Origin: G942493375 sp942493375
GTDB taxonomy: Bacteria; Armatimonadota; UBA5829
Direction: 5' to 3'
DNA: 64,000 bases
NCBI GenBank assembly: GCA_942493375.1
Contig: OW818698.1
Coordinates: forward strand, 6,324,001-6,388,000
The notes under the pieces were generated by a model. That model saw only the letters and a program-made list of their open reading frames with translations, was not told the origin of the DNA and did no database searches. Made by a program: the position numbers and the translations under genes. The stretch's first letter is position 1; each line of letters opens with the position of its first letter. Below are positions 43,726 to 51,756 of this stretch, piece by piece.

Positions 43726-44997
43726 ATGTCCGATATGAACCAGACCCCAAAGGGTGAAAGAGTCCACATATCTATTTTTGGCAGGAGAAACTCCGGCAAA
43801 TCCAGCTTGATAAATGCTCTTACAAACCAGCAGTTGGCGATCGTATCGGATGTTGCAGGGACAACTACGGATCCGGTTTCCAAAGCGATGGAGTTACTGC
43901 CTATTGGCCCTGTAGTGGTTACTGATACTGCGGGTATAGATGATGTCGGGGAACTCGGACAGATGCGCGTAGAGAAGACGCTGAGGGTCCTGGAGAGCAC
44001 TGACGTAGCCGTTCTGATGGTCGAGAGCTGCAGTCAACCCGGGCAATGGGAAGAGGACATAGTAAGTCGGATCAAGGAAAGAAATCTGCCGTTGATTGTG
44101 TGCGCTGGAAAGACCGACCTTTGCCCGGACTTCTCCCATATCAAATCATGGGCAAACCGGCATAGTGTGGTCTTTTTGGCTGTCAGCTCAATGGATGGCA
44201 GTGGAATCGTTGAGCTGAAGAATACGCTTGGTCAAATTGCTCCAGTATCTCTAGAAGAATCTGCACTTATTGGGGATTTGTTGAGTGGGGGAGACGTTGT
44301 TGTTTTGGTTGTGCCAATTGATAAAGCCGCTCCCAAAGGCAGATTGATCCTGCCTCAGGTCATGACCATACGAGATATTCTGGACCACGATGCCATTGCT
44401 GTGACAGTTAAAGAGCGCGAGCTTCGGTCGTGTCTCGATGGATTGGGAAAACCACCGAAGCTGGTTGTAACTGATTCCCAGGCTTTCCTTAAAGTTGATG
44501 CTGATACTCCCAAAGGCACGATGATGACGAGTTTCTCAATCCTTATGGCAAGATATCGGGGGGATTTGGCGTCATTTGCAGCTGGTGCTATGGCACTGGA
44601 TGATTTAAGACCCGGGGATAAGGTTTTGATGTCGGAAAGCTGCACTCATCACCAGCAGGCGGATGATATTGGCAGAGTGCAGATTCCAAGATGGCTGCGG
44701 CAGGCGGTCGGTGGAGAATTGGACTTTACATTTGCATCCGGCAGAGATTTTCCAACTGATGTGGCTGATTATAAGTTGATTGTCCAGTGCGGCGGGTGCA
44801 TGGTAAACCGGCGGGAGATGCTGTATCGGCAGAGAGTTGCCCAGGCTGCCGGAGTGCCTATGACAAATTACGGGGTTATATTAGCCAAGGTCCATGGTAT
44901 TTTAGAGAGAGCACTGGAACCATTCCCGATGATCAACATAGCTCCTCGCACAGCCCGTAAAACGCCCAGGGTTAAGCTGCAGCGTTTGGGAGGATAA
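43726..44997 (+). CDS. hydF: [FeFe]-hydrogenase maturation GTPase HydF
   Basis: 423 aa. Scaffold GTPase that carries the 2Fe precursor of the H-cluster and delivers it to HydA. The N-terminal GTPase has GRRNSGKSS, DTAGI and GKTD; a dimerisation domain follows. The C-terminal cluster site has C306-x-H308 and C355-GG-C358 (CxH then 46 residues then CxxC); the histidine that often precedes the last pair is glutamine here. It shows that the organism likely makes [FeFe]-hydrogenase; HydE, HydG and HydA are not in the window. Confidence 0.93.
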   Translation: MSDMNQTPKGERVHISIFGRRNSGKSSLINALTNQQLAIVSDVAGTTTDPVSKAMELLPIGPVVVTDTAGIDDVGELGQMRVEKTLRVLESTDVAVLMVESCSQPGQWEEDIVSRIKERNLPLIVCAGKTDLCPDFSHIKSWANRHSVVFLAVSSMDGSGIVELKNTLGQIAPVSLEESALIGDLLSGGDVVVLVVPIDKAAPKGRLILPQVMTIRDILDHDAIAVTVKERELRSCLDGLGKPPKLVVTDSQAFLKVDADTPKGTMMTSFSILMARYRGDLASFAAGAMALDDLRPGDKVLMSESCTHHQQADDIGRVQIPRWLRQAVGGELDFTFASGRDFPTDVADYKLIVQCGGCMVNRREMLYRQRVAQAAGVPMTNYGVILAKVHGILERALEPFPMINIAPRTARKTPRVKLQRLGG

Positions 44998-45000
44998 ATC

Positions 45001-45204
45001 ATGAGACCTGACGCCTTAATATTGCACGATGGATTCAAAGCCATTTTCGACAATTTGGATATTGTTGAAGCGGAAAGGTTTATCACCTTGATACGACGAG
45101 AAAATTTCGATTATACCGAATGGCGTAAGGATCTATGGGAAGATCTATCTGTAGAAGAATTGTCGGCAAAGGCTACGGAATATGTTCGACGAAAGAGTGA
45201 CTAA
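45001..45204 (+). CDS. Small conserved-looking protein after hydF
   Basis: 67 aa, ATG 3 bases after hydF with GGGAGG upstream, so it is translated from the same message. The sequence is charged and helical (IVEAERFITLIRRENFDYTEWRKDLWEDLSVEELSAKATEYVRR). I cannot name a family. The ribosome site and position argue that it is real. Confidence 0.65.
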   Translation: MRPDALILHDGFKAIFDNLDIVEAERFITLIRRENFDYTEWRKDLWEDLSVEELSAKATEYVRRKSD

Positions 45205-45293
45205 GGGAGATTGTGTAGCCTGCATTTTGCATGTCCTTTACGTCATATAGGTCCTATTAGTCCTAATAAGTTACAACCTCCAAAAACTAACCG

Positions 45294-45322
45294 TTGACAA
45301 TAGTAGGCTGCTTTGGTATAAT
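45294..45322 (+). promoter_or_regulatory. Promoter P1 of the tRNA cluster
   Basis: Perfect TTGACA (45294-45299), a 17-base spacer and perfect TATAAT (45317-45322). Confidence 0.85.
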
Positions 45323-45362
45323 TTTGTTGCTGGCGGTTATGGCCTGATGTGAGTCCAGGCTC

Positions 45363-45391
45363 TTGACTGGGTGGATGTTGGCTGGTATAAT
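45363..45391 (+). promoter_or_regulatory. Promoter P2 of the tRNA cluster
   Basis: TTGACT (45363-45368), a 17-base spacer and TATAAT (45386-45391), ending 21 bases before the first tRNA. It is tandem to P1, 69 bases apart. Confidence 0.8.
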
Positions 45392-45412
45392 ATTAGTCAA
45401 CTGGTGTGTTGT

Positions 45413-45488
45413 GGGTGATTAGCTCAGTTGGTAGAGCAGTAGACTCTTAATCTATTGGTCCAGGGTTCGAATCCCTGATCGCCCACCA
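45413..45488 (+). tRNA. tRNA-Lys (CTT)
   Basis: 76 nt with encoded CCA. Acceptor GGGTGAT/ATCGCCC, anticodon loop CTCTTAA (CTT), and T-loop TTCGAAT. Confidence 0.95.
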
Positions 45489-45502
45489 GTGTTTCCTGAT
45501 AT

Positions 45503-45586
45503 GGGCGAGTGGTGAAATGGCAGACACGCTAGATTTAGGATCTAGTGCCGAGAGGCATAGGAGTTCGACTCTCCTCTTGCCCACCA
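45503..45586 (+). tRNA. tRNA-Leu (TAG)
   Basis: 84 nt with encoded CCA and a long variable arm. Acceptor GGGCGAG/CTTGCCC, anticodon stem CTAGA/TCTAG with loop TTTAGGA (TAG). Confidence 0.95.
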
Positions 45587-45613
45587 AATTAGTCGCCGGT
45601 ATCTCCGTTGCGT

Positions 45614-45688
45614 GCGGGGGTGGTTCAGTGGTAGAACGCCACCTTGCCAAGGTGGATGTCGCGAGTTCGAGTCTCGTCCCCCGCTCCA
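45614..45688 (+). tRNA. tRNA-Gly (GCC)
   Basis: 75 nt with encoded CCA. Acceptor GCGGGGG/CCCCCGC, anticodon stem CCACC/GGTGG with loop TTGCCAA (GCC). Confidence 0.95.
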
Positions 45689-45761
45689 TTCTGTAAAGCC
45701 GTCTGAAAAGGGCGGCTTCAACGTCGGAGGTCAATTCAAAAAACATCCGACAAAGACGACG

Positions 45762-45798
45762 AGGATATGGGACAATTAGTCCTGTATCCTTTTTTTTT
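45762..45798 (+). terminator. Strong intrinsic terminator before tig
   Basis: A 12-bp stem (45762-45773 with 45779-45790, two G-U), a 5-base loop and eight T residues after the stem. It ends the tRNA transcript 29 bases before the tig start, leaving little space for a separate tig promoter. Confidence 0.9.
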
Positions 45799-45826
45799 GA
45801 AATTCATGTAGTGGAGACAAATAATT

Positions 45827-47179
45827 ATGCTTGTTAAGCAGGAACAAATCAACCCATGTGAAGTCGAACTTGAGATTCAGGCCGACGTAGAAAAGGTAAA
45901 GACAGCTATAGCTGAAGTTTATAAAGAGTTTGGTAAGTATGCTTCCGTCCCCGGATTCCGTAAAGGAAAAGCCCCCAGACACCTTCTCGAAAAAGTTGTA
46001 GACAAAGAAAAAGTCAGAGAATACGTGATCGACAAGGTAATGGAAGATGCCTACAAGGAAGCTCTAACTGAGAGTGGACTTGAGCCGTTTGCATCCGGCA
46101 GCGTAAAAGTTACACAGTTCGACCTGGAAAATCCTGATGAGCCGTTCCTGGCCACCGCGCGCGTTCCGCTTCCCCCAACGGTTGAACTGGGTGAGTATAC
46201 CGGGCTGGAAGTAGAGCGCAAAGTTCATGCAGTAACCGATGAGGATGTTGATGGAGAAATTGTAGAGATTCTTAAGAAGAATACACAGCCTACTGAAGTT
46301 ACTGACAGGCCTGTAAAGAGTGGTGACTCTTTGATGGCTATGGTCGGTGAAGTTGAAGCCGATGCAGAAGAAAAGTCTGAAGAAGAGGAAGCCGATGCGC
46401 GTCCTGTCCGGATGATCGTTGTCGGTGAGAATCTGCCTGATTTTGATGAAGGCCTTGTGGGTATGGCTATCGATGAGACTAAGACCATCGATGTTACATA
46501 TCCTGAAGACTTCCAGAATGAGGAAATGCGCGGAACAGTCAAACAGTTCAAAGTTACTGTGAAGACCATTCGTGAGCAAGTTCTGCCTGAAGTTACTGAT
46601 GAGTGGGTGAAAGAAACCCTTGCCGGTGAAGAGCAGAATATCCCCGAAGAAGAGAAGATCGATTCTGTCGATAAGTTCAAAGCCAAGATCCGTGAGAATA
46701 TCCAGGCTGCAGCTGACCAGATGTCTGAGTCCGGGGTAGAGAACGATTTGGTTACGAAAATCGTAGAAGGATCAACAGTCAATTATCCTGAAGCAATGCT
46801 GGAGTCCGGAATACATGAGCGGTTCAACGAACTGAGCGAGCGTTTGAAGCAGCGCCAGGTAGCTCTCAAGGACTATCTGGCATACAAAGGGATAACACCT
46901 GATGATTTGTATGAGCAGTTCAAGGACGAAGAGAGCAAATCTTTGGTGACCGGACTGGCCCTGAGAGAGATCGTCGAAAAAGAGAAGATTGAAGTTTCTG
47001 ATGAGGATGTTGAAGCTGAAATTCAGGATATGGCGAGCAAACGTCAAGTACCTGTTGAAACCATCAGAGCATATGTGGAAAAGAAAGATGTAATATCTGA
47101 AGTAAAGAGTCGCATTCTTCAAAAGAAACTACTAGAGTTTTTGAAGGCATCGGCCAATATTAAGATAGTGGATGCTTAA
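45827..47179 (+). CDS. tig: Trigger factor
   Basis: 450 aa. Ribosome-bound chaperone and prolyl isomerase. The N-terminal ribosome-binding signature is present (FGKYASVPGFRKGKAPRHLLE), then an FKBP-like PPIase domain with an acidic insertion (EADAEEKSEEEEADAR) and a helical C-domain. The ATG lies behind GGAGA. It is followed by clpP and clpX, the standard order. Confidence 0.96.
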   Translation: MLVKQEQINPCEVELEIQADVEKVKTAIAEVYKEFGKYASVPGFRKGKAPRHLLEKVVDKEKVREYVIDKVMEDAYKEALTESGLEPFASGSVKVTQFDLENPDEPFLATARVPLPPTVELGEYTGLEVERKVHAVTDEDVDGEIVEILKKNTQPTEVTDRPVKSGDSLMAMVGEVEADAEEKSEEEEADARPVRMIVVGENLPDFDEGLVGMAIDETKTIDVTYPEDFQNEEMRGTVKQFKVTVKTIREQVLPEVTDEWVKETLAGEEQNIPEEEKIDSVDKFKAKIRENIQAAADQMSESGVENDLVTKIVEGSTVNYPEAMLESGIHERFNELSERLKQRQVALKDYLAYKGITPDDLYEQFKDEESKSLVTGLALREIVEKEKIEVSDEDVEAEIQDMASKRQVPVETIRAYVEKKDVISEVKSRILQKKLLEFLKASANIKIVDA

Positions 47180-47222
47180 TATATTCAGGTTGTACCTGGA
47201 AAAGAAGAGGAGATAGCACGAT

Positions 47223-47810
47223 ATGATTCCTATGCCACATGTTATTGAGCAGAGTGCGCGCGGGGAGAGATCCTTTGATATATACTCTCGACTTCTTAAA
47301 GACCGTATTGTTTTTATTGGAACTCCGATCGATGATGACGTTGCAAACCTTGTAGTCGCCCAGTTGTTGTTCCTACAGAAAGATGATCCGGATAGGGATA
47401 TCGAATTATACATCAACAGTCCGGGTGGTAGTGTTATTGCCGGACTGGCAATCTACGATACAATGCAGATAGTCAAACCGGATGTTGCGACTGTTTGTAT
47501 AGGGCACGCAATGAGCATGGCCGCTGTATTACTTGCTGGTGGAACCAAAGGTAAAAGAATGGCTCTTCCCAACGCAAGACTTATGATTCATCAGGGCAGT
47601 GCAGGATTCCACGGAACTCCTTCTGATATTAGCATTGTTGCTAATGAAGTCCTGCGTTACAAGAAAGTACTCATTGATATCCTTGCCAAGCATTCCGGGC
47701 AACCCTTTGAGAAAGTTGAAAAGGATGTTGATCGGGATTACTACATGGATCCAAATGAGGGTATCGAATATGGTATCGTGGACAAGATCCTAACAGGTCA
47801 GCCCGAGTAG
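47223..47810 (+). CDS. clpP: ATP-dependent Clp protease proteolytic subunit
   Basis: 195 aa. Serine peptidase that forms the ClpP barrel. The triad is Ser98 (GHAMSMAAVLL), His123 (LMIHQ) and Asp172 (DRDYYM). The oxyanion segment NSPGGSV is intact. It lies 43 bases after tig; an 80-bp element (copy C) separates it from clpX. Confidence 0.97.
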   Translation: MIPMPHVIEQSARGERSFDIYSRLLKDRIVFIGTPIDDDVANLVVAQLLFLQKDDPDRDIELYINSPGGSVIAGLAIYDTMQIVKPDVATVCIGHAMSMAAVLLAGGTKGKRMALPNARLMIHQGSAGFHGTPSDISIVANEVLRYKKVLIDILAKHSGQPFEKVEKDVDRDYYMDPNEGIEYGIVDKILTGQPE

Positions 47811-47831
47811 TATCGGTTGCTGATGGTCATT

Positions 47832-47910
47832 TAACCCGCATTATTCGTGATTGACTCACTTTCGCCCCTACTACCGGTCGAAAGTAGAGTCTGGTGAATA
47901 AGGCGGGCTA
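47832..47910. repeat. 80-bp palindromic element, copy C
   Basis: 79 bp, more diverged than A and B. The terminal inverted repeats persist with two differences on the right side. The internal stem reads ACTTTCG/CGAAAGT, where A has CTTTTG/CAAAAG: a T-to-C change on one arm is matched by A-to-G on the other, keeping the pairing. It lies in the clpP-clpX gap. Confidence 0.85.
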
Positions 47911-47971
47911 GATTATTCGGGACGATGGACTTAGACATCGTCCCACCATATATAGGCGGGGGTGAAGACAT

Positions 47972-49240
47972 TTGGCTAGAATTGGGACTGAACGCGCAGG
48001 AGAAAGATGCGCCCTGTGTGGCAAAGGCCGGGATCAAGTCAAAAAGCTGCTTGTTGGAGTTTATGGCGGAATCTGTCTGGACTGCATCGAGCTATGCAAT
48101 GACATCATCAAAGGCGAGTCGACTCAGGACGATAATCCCCTCTCTCGGGACTCAGGTATTCCTAAACCGAAGGATATTTGTCGAATTCTCAGCCAGTATG
48201 TTGTAGGACAGGAGAAAGCCAAGAAGGCTCTTTCGGTTGCTGTCTATAACCACTATAAACGAATAGGTCTCTCTAATTCGGATGTTGAGCTTTCAAAATC
48301 TAATATTCTGCTGATTGGTCCCACCGGTTCCGGCAAGACTCTACTTGCTCAAACGATGGCCAAGATTCTGAATGTACCATTTGCTATAGCAGATGCCACC
48401 AGTCTCACTGAAGCTGGATACGTTGGAGAAGATGTTGAAAACATTCTCCTTAAACTACTTCAGGCTGCAGATACTGGTGAGAGCATTCAGGCTACAGTGA
48501 AAAATGCTCAGCGCGGAATTATATATATCGATGAGATAGACAAGATCACCCGTAAGTCTGAGAATCCATCCATAACCCGTGATGTTTCTGGTGAAGGCGT
48601 GCAGCAGGCGCTGCTGAAGATACTTGAAGGTACTGTTGCCAACGTTCCGCCTCAGGGTGGGCGAAAGCATCCCCAGCAGGAATATGTCCATTTGGATACT
48701 ACCAACATACTGTTCATCTGCGGTGGCGCATTTGATGGTCTTGCAGATACGATTAGCCGGAGAATCACTGACAACAATATGGGCTTCCGTGCCACTTCTG
48801 CAAGTAAGAACAAAATGAATCTTGGTGAGATTCTTGCCCGTGTTATGCCGGAAGATTTGCTCAAGTTCGGACTTATCCCGGAATTTGTTGGCAGGCTGCC
48901 TGTAGTCGCTACATTGGAGTCCCTGGATGAAGAGGCTCTTGTCAGCATTCTTACCCAGCCGAAAAATGCACTGATTAAGCAATATCAGAAGTTCTTTGAT
49001 TATGATGGAGTTGATCTTGTGTTCACGGAACCTGCTCTCAAAGCTATTGCTGCAGAGTCACTGAAACGTGGTACAGGCGCTAGAGCACTCAGGTCAATCA
49101 TAGAGGATGTCATGATGAATATCATGTATGAAATACCATCTTCAACTGATGTGCAAAAAGTTATCGTTGCTGAAGACACAATACTTCATCGTAAAGAACC
49201 CACTATAGTTCGTCAAGACGAAGTAAAACAGGCGTCTTAG
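47972..49240 (+). CDS. clpX: ATP-dependent Clp protease ATPase subunit ClpX
   Basis: 422 aa from TTG 47972, behind GGCGGGGGTG. AAA+ unfoldase feeding ClpP. N-terminal Cys4 zinc finger (CALC and CLDC), Walker A GPTGSGKT, Walker B IIYIDEIDK, sensor regions, the IGF-type ClpP-binding area, and the C-terminal GTGARALRSIIEDVMM. lon follows 4 bases later. Confidence 0.97.
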   Translation: MARIGTERAGERCALCGKGRDQVKKLLVGVYGGICLDCIELCNDIIKGESTQDDNPLSRDSGIPKPKDICRILSQYVVGQEKAKKALSVAVYNHYKRIGLSNSDVELSKSNILLIGPTGSGKTLLAQTMAKILNVPFAIADATSLTEAGYVGEDVENILLKLLQAADTGESIQATVKNAQRGIIYIDEIDKITRKSENPSITRDVSGEGVQQALLKILEGTVANVPPQGGRKHPQQEYVHLDTTNILFICGGAFDGLADTISRRITDNNMGFRATSASKNKMNLGEILARVMPEDLLKFGLIPEFVGRLPVVATLESLDEEALVSILTQPKNALIKQYQKFFDYDGVDLVFTEPALKAIAAESLKRGTGARALRSIIEDVMMNIMYEIPSSTDVQKVIVAEDTILHRKEPTIVRQDEVKQAS

Positions 49241-49244
49241 TATT

Positions 49245-51644
49245 ATGCCTCGAGCATCGCAGAGTAATGCAGTTACGATTTCCGAAGTGGGAAATGATGA
49301 CCGGCCGGTTCCGCGAAGGGTTCCGCGGATCCTGCCGGTTTTGCCCATAAGGGATTCCGTTTATTTTCCTCACCAAATGTTTCCGCTATTTCTGGGTCGA
49401 GAGAAATCCATACGTGCTTTAGACAGCGCTATGGACAGTACTCGGATGGTTCTGCTTGTAGCGCAGAAGAGTATTGAGATTGAAGATCCCGGAGTTGACG
49501 ACATCTACAAAGTGGGTGTTGTCGCCGAAGTAATGCAGGTCCTCAGAGTTCCTGACGGTACTGTTCGCGTAACCCTTGAAGCATTCCACAGAGCCAAAGT
49601 CACGGAGTTTGTCGATACTGAACCATTCTTCCAGGCGGAAGTCGATGTACTGACGGAGATGGACAATTCCGACATCGCAACAGAAGCGATGATGCGCAGC
49701 GTTATTGAATTGTTCGAGCAGGTAGTCCAGAGTCAGTCATCCGGTGGTTCCAGTAGACCGATACCCCCTGAGCTGTTGATGAATGTTGTTGGGGTAGATG
49801 ATCCAGGTAAAGTTGCGGATACAATCATCCCACACCTCCCTATAAAGCTTGAGATCAAACAAGACCTTTTAGAGACTATTAGCTCAAAAGTTCGGCTTGA
49901 AAAACTCAACGTTGTACTAAATAAAGAGATGGAAGTGCTGGATATCCAGCGCAATATCCGCTCCAAAGTCGAAAAGGAAATGGGTGATACTCAACGTGAG
50001 TACATTCTTCGCGAACAGCTTAAAGCCATTCAACAGGAGCTTGGAGACCGCGAAGGCCGGGGTAGTGAGAGTGATGATTACAGGTCTCAGATAGAGAACT
50101 GTGGCATGCCTGAGGAAGTAGCTAATAAAGCTCTGAAGGAATTAGACAAGCTCGAGCGAATGCCATTTGCTTCACCTGAAGGCGCTGTAGTTCGTAACTA
50201 TCTGGACTGGCTGATTGCTATGCCCTGGATTAAGAGCACGGAAGACCGGTTGGATATTGATGAAGCGGAGAGGCTACTCGATGAGGAGCATTATGGCCTT
50301 GAGACGATCAAAGAAAGAGTTATAGAATACCTTTCTGTCCGTAAGCTAAGCAGTGAGCTCAAGGGACCGATTCTGTGCTTTGTAGGACCTCCTGGCGTTG
50401 GAAAGACAAGTATTGGAAAATCCATTGCGGAGAGTTTAGGACGAAAGTTCCATAGATTATCACTTGGTGGTGTACGAGACGAAGCTGAGATTCGTGGCCA
50501 TCGCCGCACATATGTTGGTGCGATGCCGGGCAGGATTATTCAAGGGATCAAACAAGTGGGCACAAGCAATCCGGTATTCATGCTGGATGAGATTGATAAG
50601 CTTGGACAGGATTTCCGGGGAGATCCGTCTTCGGCACTGCTGGAAGCTCTCGATCCGGAACAGAATGATTCGTTTACGGATCACTACCTGGAGGCACCTT
50701 TCAACCTGCGTAACGTTATGTTTATAACGACAGCCAATATGCTGGACACTATTCCTCCTGCACTGCGGGATAGAATGGAGATAATACGCTTCTCTGGATA
50801 TATCGAGGAAGAGAAAGTCCAGATTGCCAAACGCTTCCTGGTGCCCAAACAAATAAAAGAGAACGGATTATCTGACAAGTTGATAAAGATATACGAACCG
50901 GCGATTCGATTGCTGGTCCGTCAATACACCAGAGAAGCCGGTGTGCGTGAACTTGAGCGTTTGATTGCATCTATCTGCCGCAAAGTAGCAACCCGAGTTG
51001 CGAGGGGCAAGACTGTGTGCACTCAGGTTAAAGAGAATAACGTTCAGACATACCTTGGTAGAACGAAATTCCACTATGGCCGTGCTGAAGAGACTGATTC
51101 TATTGCTGTTGCGACTGGTCTGGTCTACACTGAAGTCGGTGGGGATATTATCTCTATCGAAGTAGTTCCGATGAAGTCCGATAAAGGCAATCTGACACTT
51201 ACTGGTCAACTTGGTGATGTTATGAAAGAGTCGGCTCAGGCGGCTCTTACTTATATCCGGTCAAGGTCGGAAATGCTGGGATTGGATGAGATGTTCTATT
51301 CTCACCTGGATCTCCACATTCATGTTCCGGCAGGGGCTATACCTAAGGACGGACCATCAGCGGGTGTTACGCTGGCTACTGCAATCGCATCAGCGCTCAC
51401 CAAACGCCGCATACGAGGCGATTTAGCAATGACTGGTGAAATAACACTTACTGGTAGAGTTTTGCCGGTTGGTGGTATTAAAGAGAAGGTCCTTGCTGCC
51501 CACAGATCAGGGATCAGGAATGTTATTCTTCCTGATGAAAACGAAGCTGACCTGGATGATCTGCCGAAGGATGTCCGGGCAGATATGACTTTTAAACTGG
51601 TCAAACATGCGGATGAAGTGCTGGAGATAGCACTGCTGAAATAA
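49245..51644 (+). CDS. lon: ATP-dependent Lon protease
   Basis: 799 aa. LonA type: N-terminal substrate domain (ILPVLPIRDSVYFPHQMFP), AAA+ module with GPPGVGKTS (about 380-388), and a protease domain with catalytic Ser705 (PKDGPSAGV) and Lys748 (GGIKEK). Degrades misfolded and regulatory proteins. The ATG is 4 bases after clpX, so the two are coupled. A long hairpin follows. Confidence 0.97.
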   Translation: MPRASQSNAVTISEVGNDDRPVPRRVPRILPVLPIRDSVYFPHQMFPLFLGREKSIRALDSAMDSTRMVLLVAQKSIEIEDPGVDDIYKVGVVAEVMQVLRVPDGTVRVTLEAFHRAKVTEFVDTEPFFQAEVDVLTEMDNSDIATEAMMRSVIELFEQVVQSQSSGGSSRPIPPELLMNVVGVDDPGKVADTIIPHLPIKLEIKQDLLETISSKVRLEKLNVVLNKEMEVLDIQRNIRSKVEKEMGDTQREYILREQLKAIQQELGDREGRGSESDDYRSQIENCGMPEEVANKALKELDKLERMPFASPEGAVVRNYLDWLIAMPWIKSTEDRLDIDEAERLLDEEHYGLETIKERVIEYLSVRKLSSELKGPILCFVGPPGVGKTSIGKSIAESLGRKFHRLSLGGVRDEAEIRGHRRTYVGAMPGRIIQGIKQVGTSNPVFMLDEIDKLGQDFRGDPSSALLEALDPEQNDSFTDHYLEAPFNLRNVMFITTANMLDTIPPALRDRMEIIRFSGYIEEEKVQIAKRFLVPKQIKENGLSDKLIKIYEPAIRLLVRQYTREAGVRELERLIASICRKVATRVARGKTVCTQVKENNVQTYLGRTKFHYGRAEETDSIAVATGLVYTEVGGDIISIEVVPMKSDKGNLTLTGQLGDVMKESAQAALTYIRSRSEMLGLDEMFYSHLDLHIHVPAGAIPKDGPSAGVTLATAIASALTKRRIRGDLAMTGEITLTGRVLPVGGIKEKVLAAHRSGIRNVILPDENEADLDDLPKDVRADMTFKLVKHADEVLEIALLK

Positions 51645-51645
51645 A

Positions 51646-51726
51646 TGTCATCCTGAGGAACGAAGTATCTGCTTTTCTTATTCATAAATGATTGTAAAAG
51701 CAGATCCTTCGTTCCTCAGGATGACA
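51646..51726. repeat. 31-bp-stem palindrome between lon and the glycyl radical enzyme gene
   Basis: The arms 51646-51676 and 51696-51726 pair with a single mismatch around a 19-base loop. The core TCATCCTGAGGAACGAAG is a widely distributed extragenic repeat in bacteria. It lies between convergent genes and can serve as terminator for both. Confidence 0.75.
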
Positions 51727-51756
51727 GTCCTGCCAGGATGACAAAATACCACAGCT

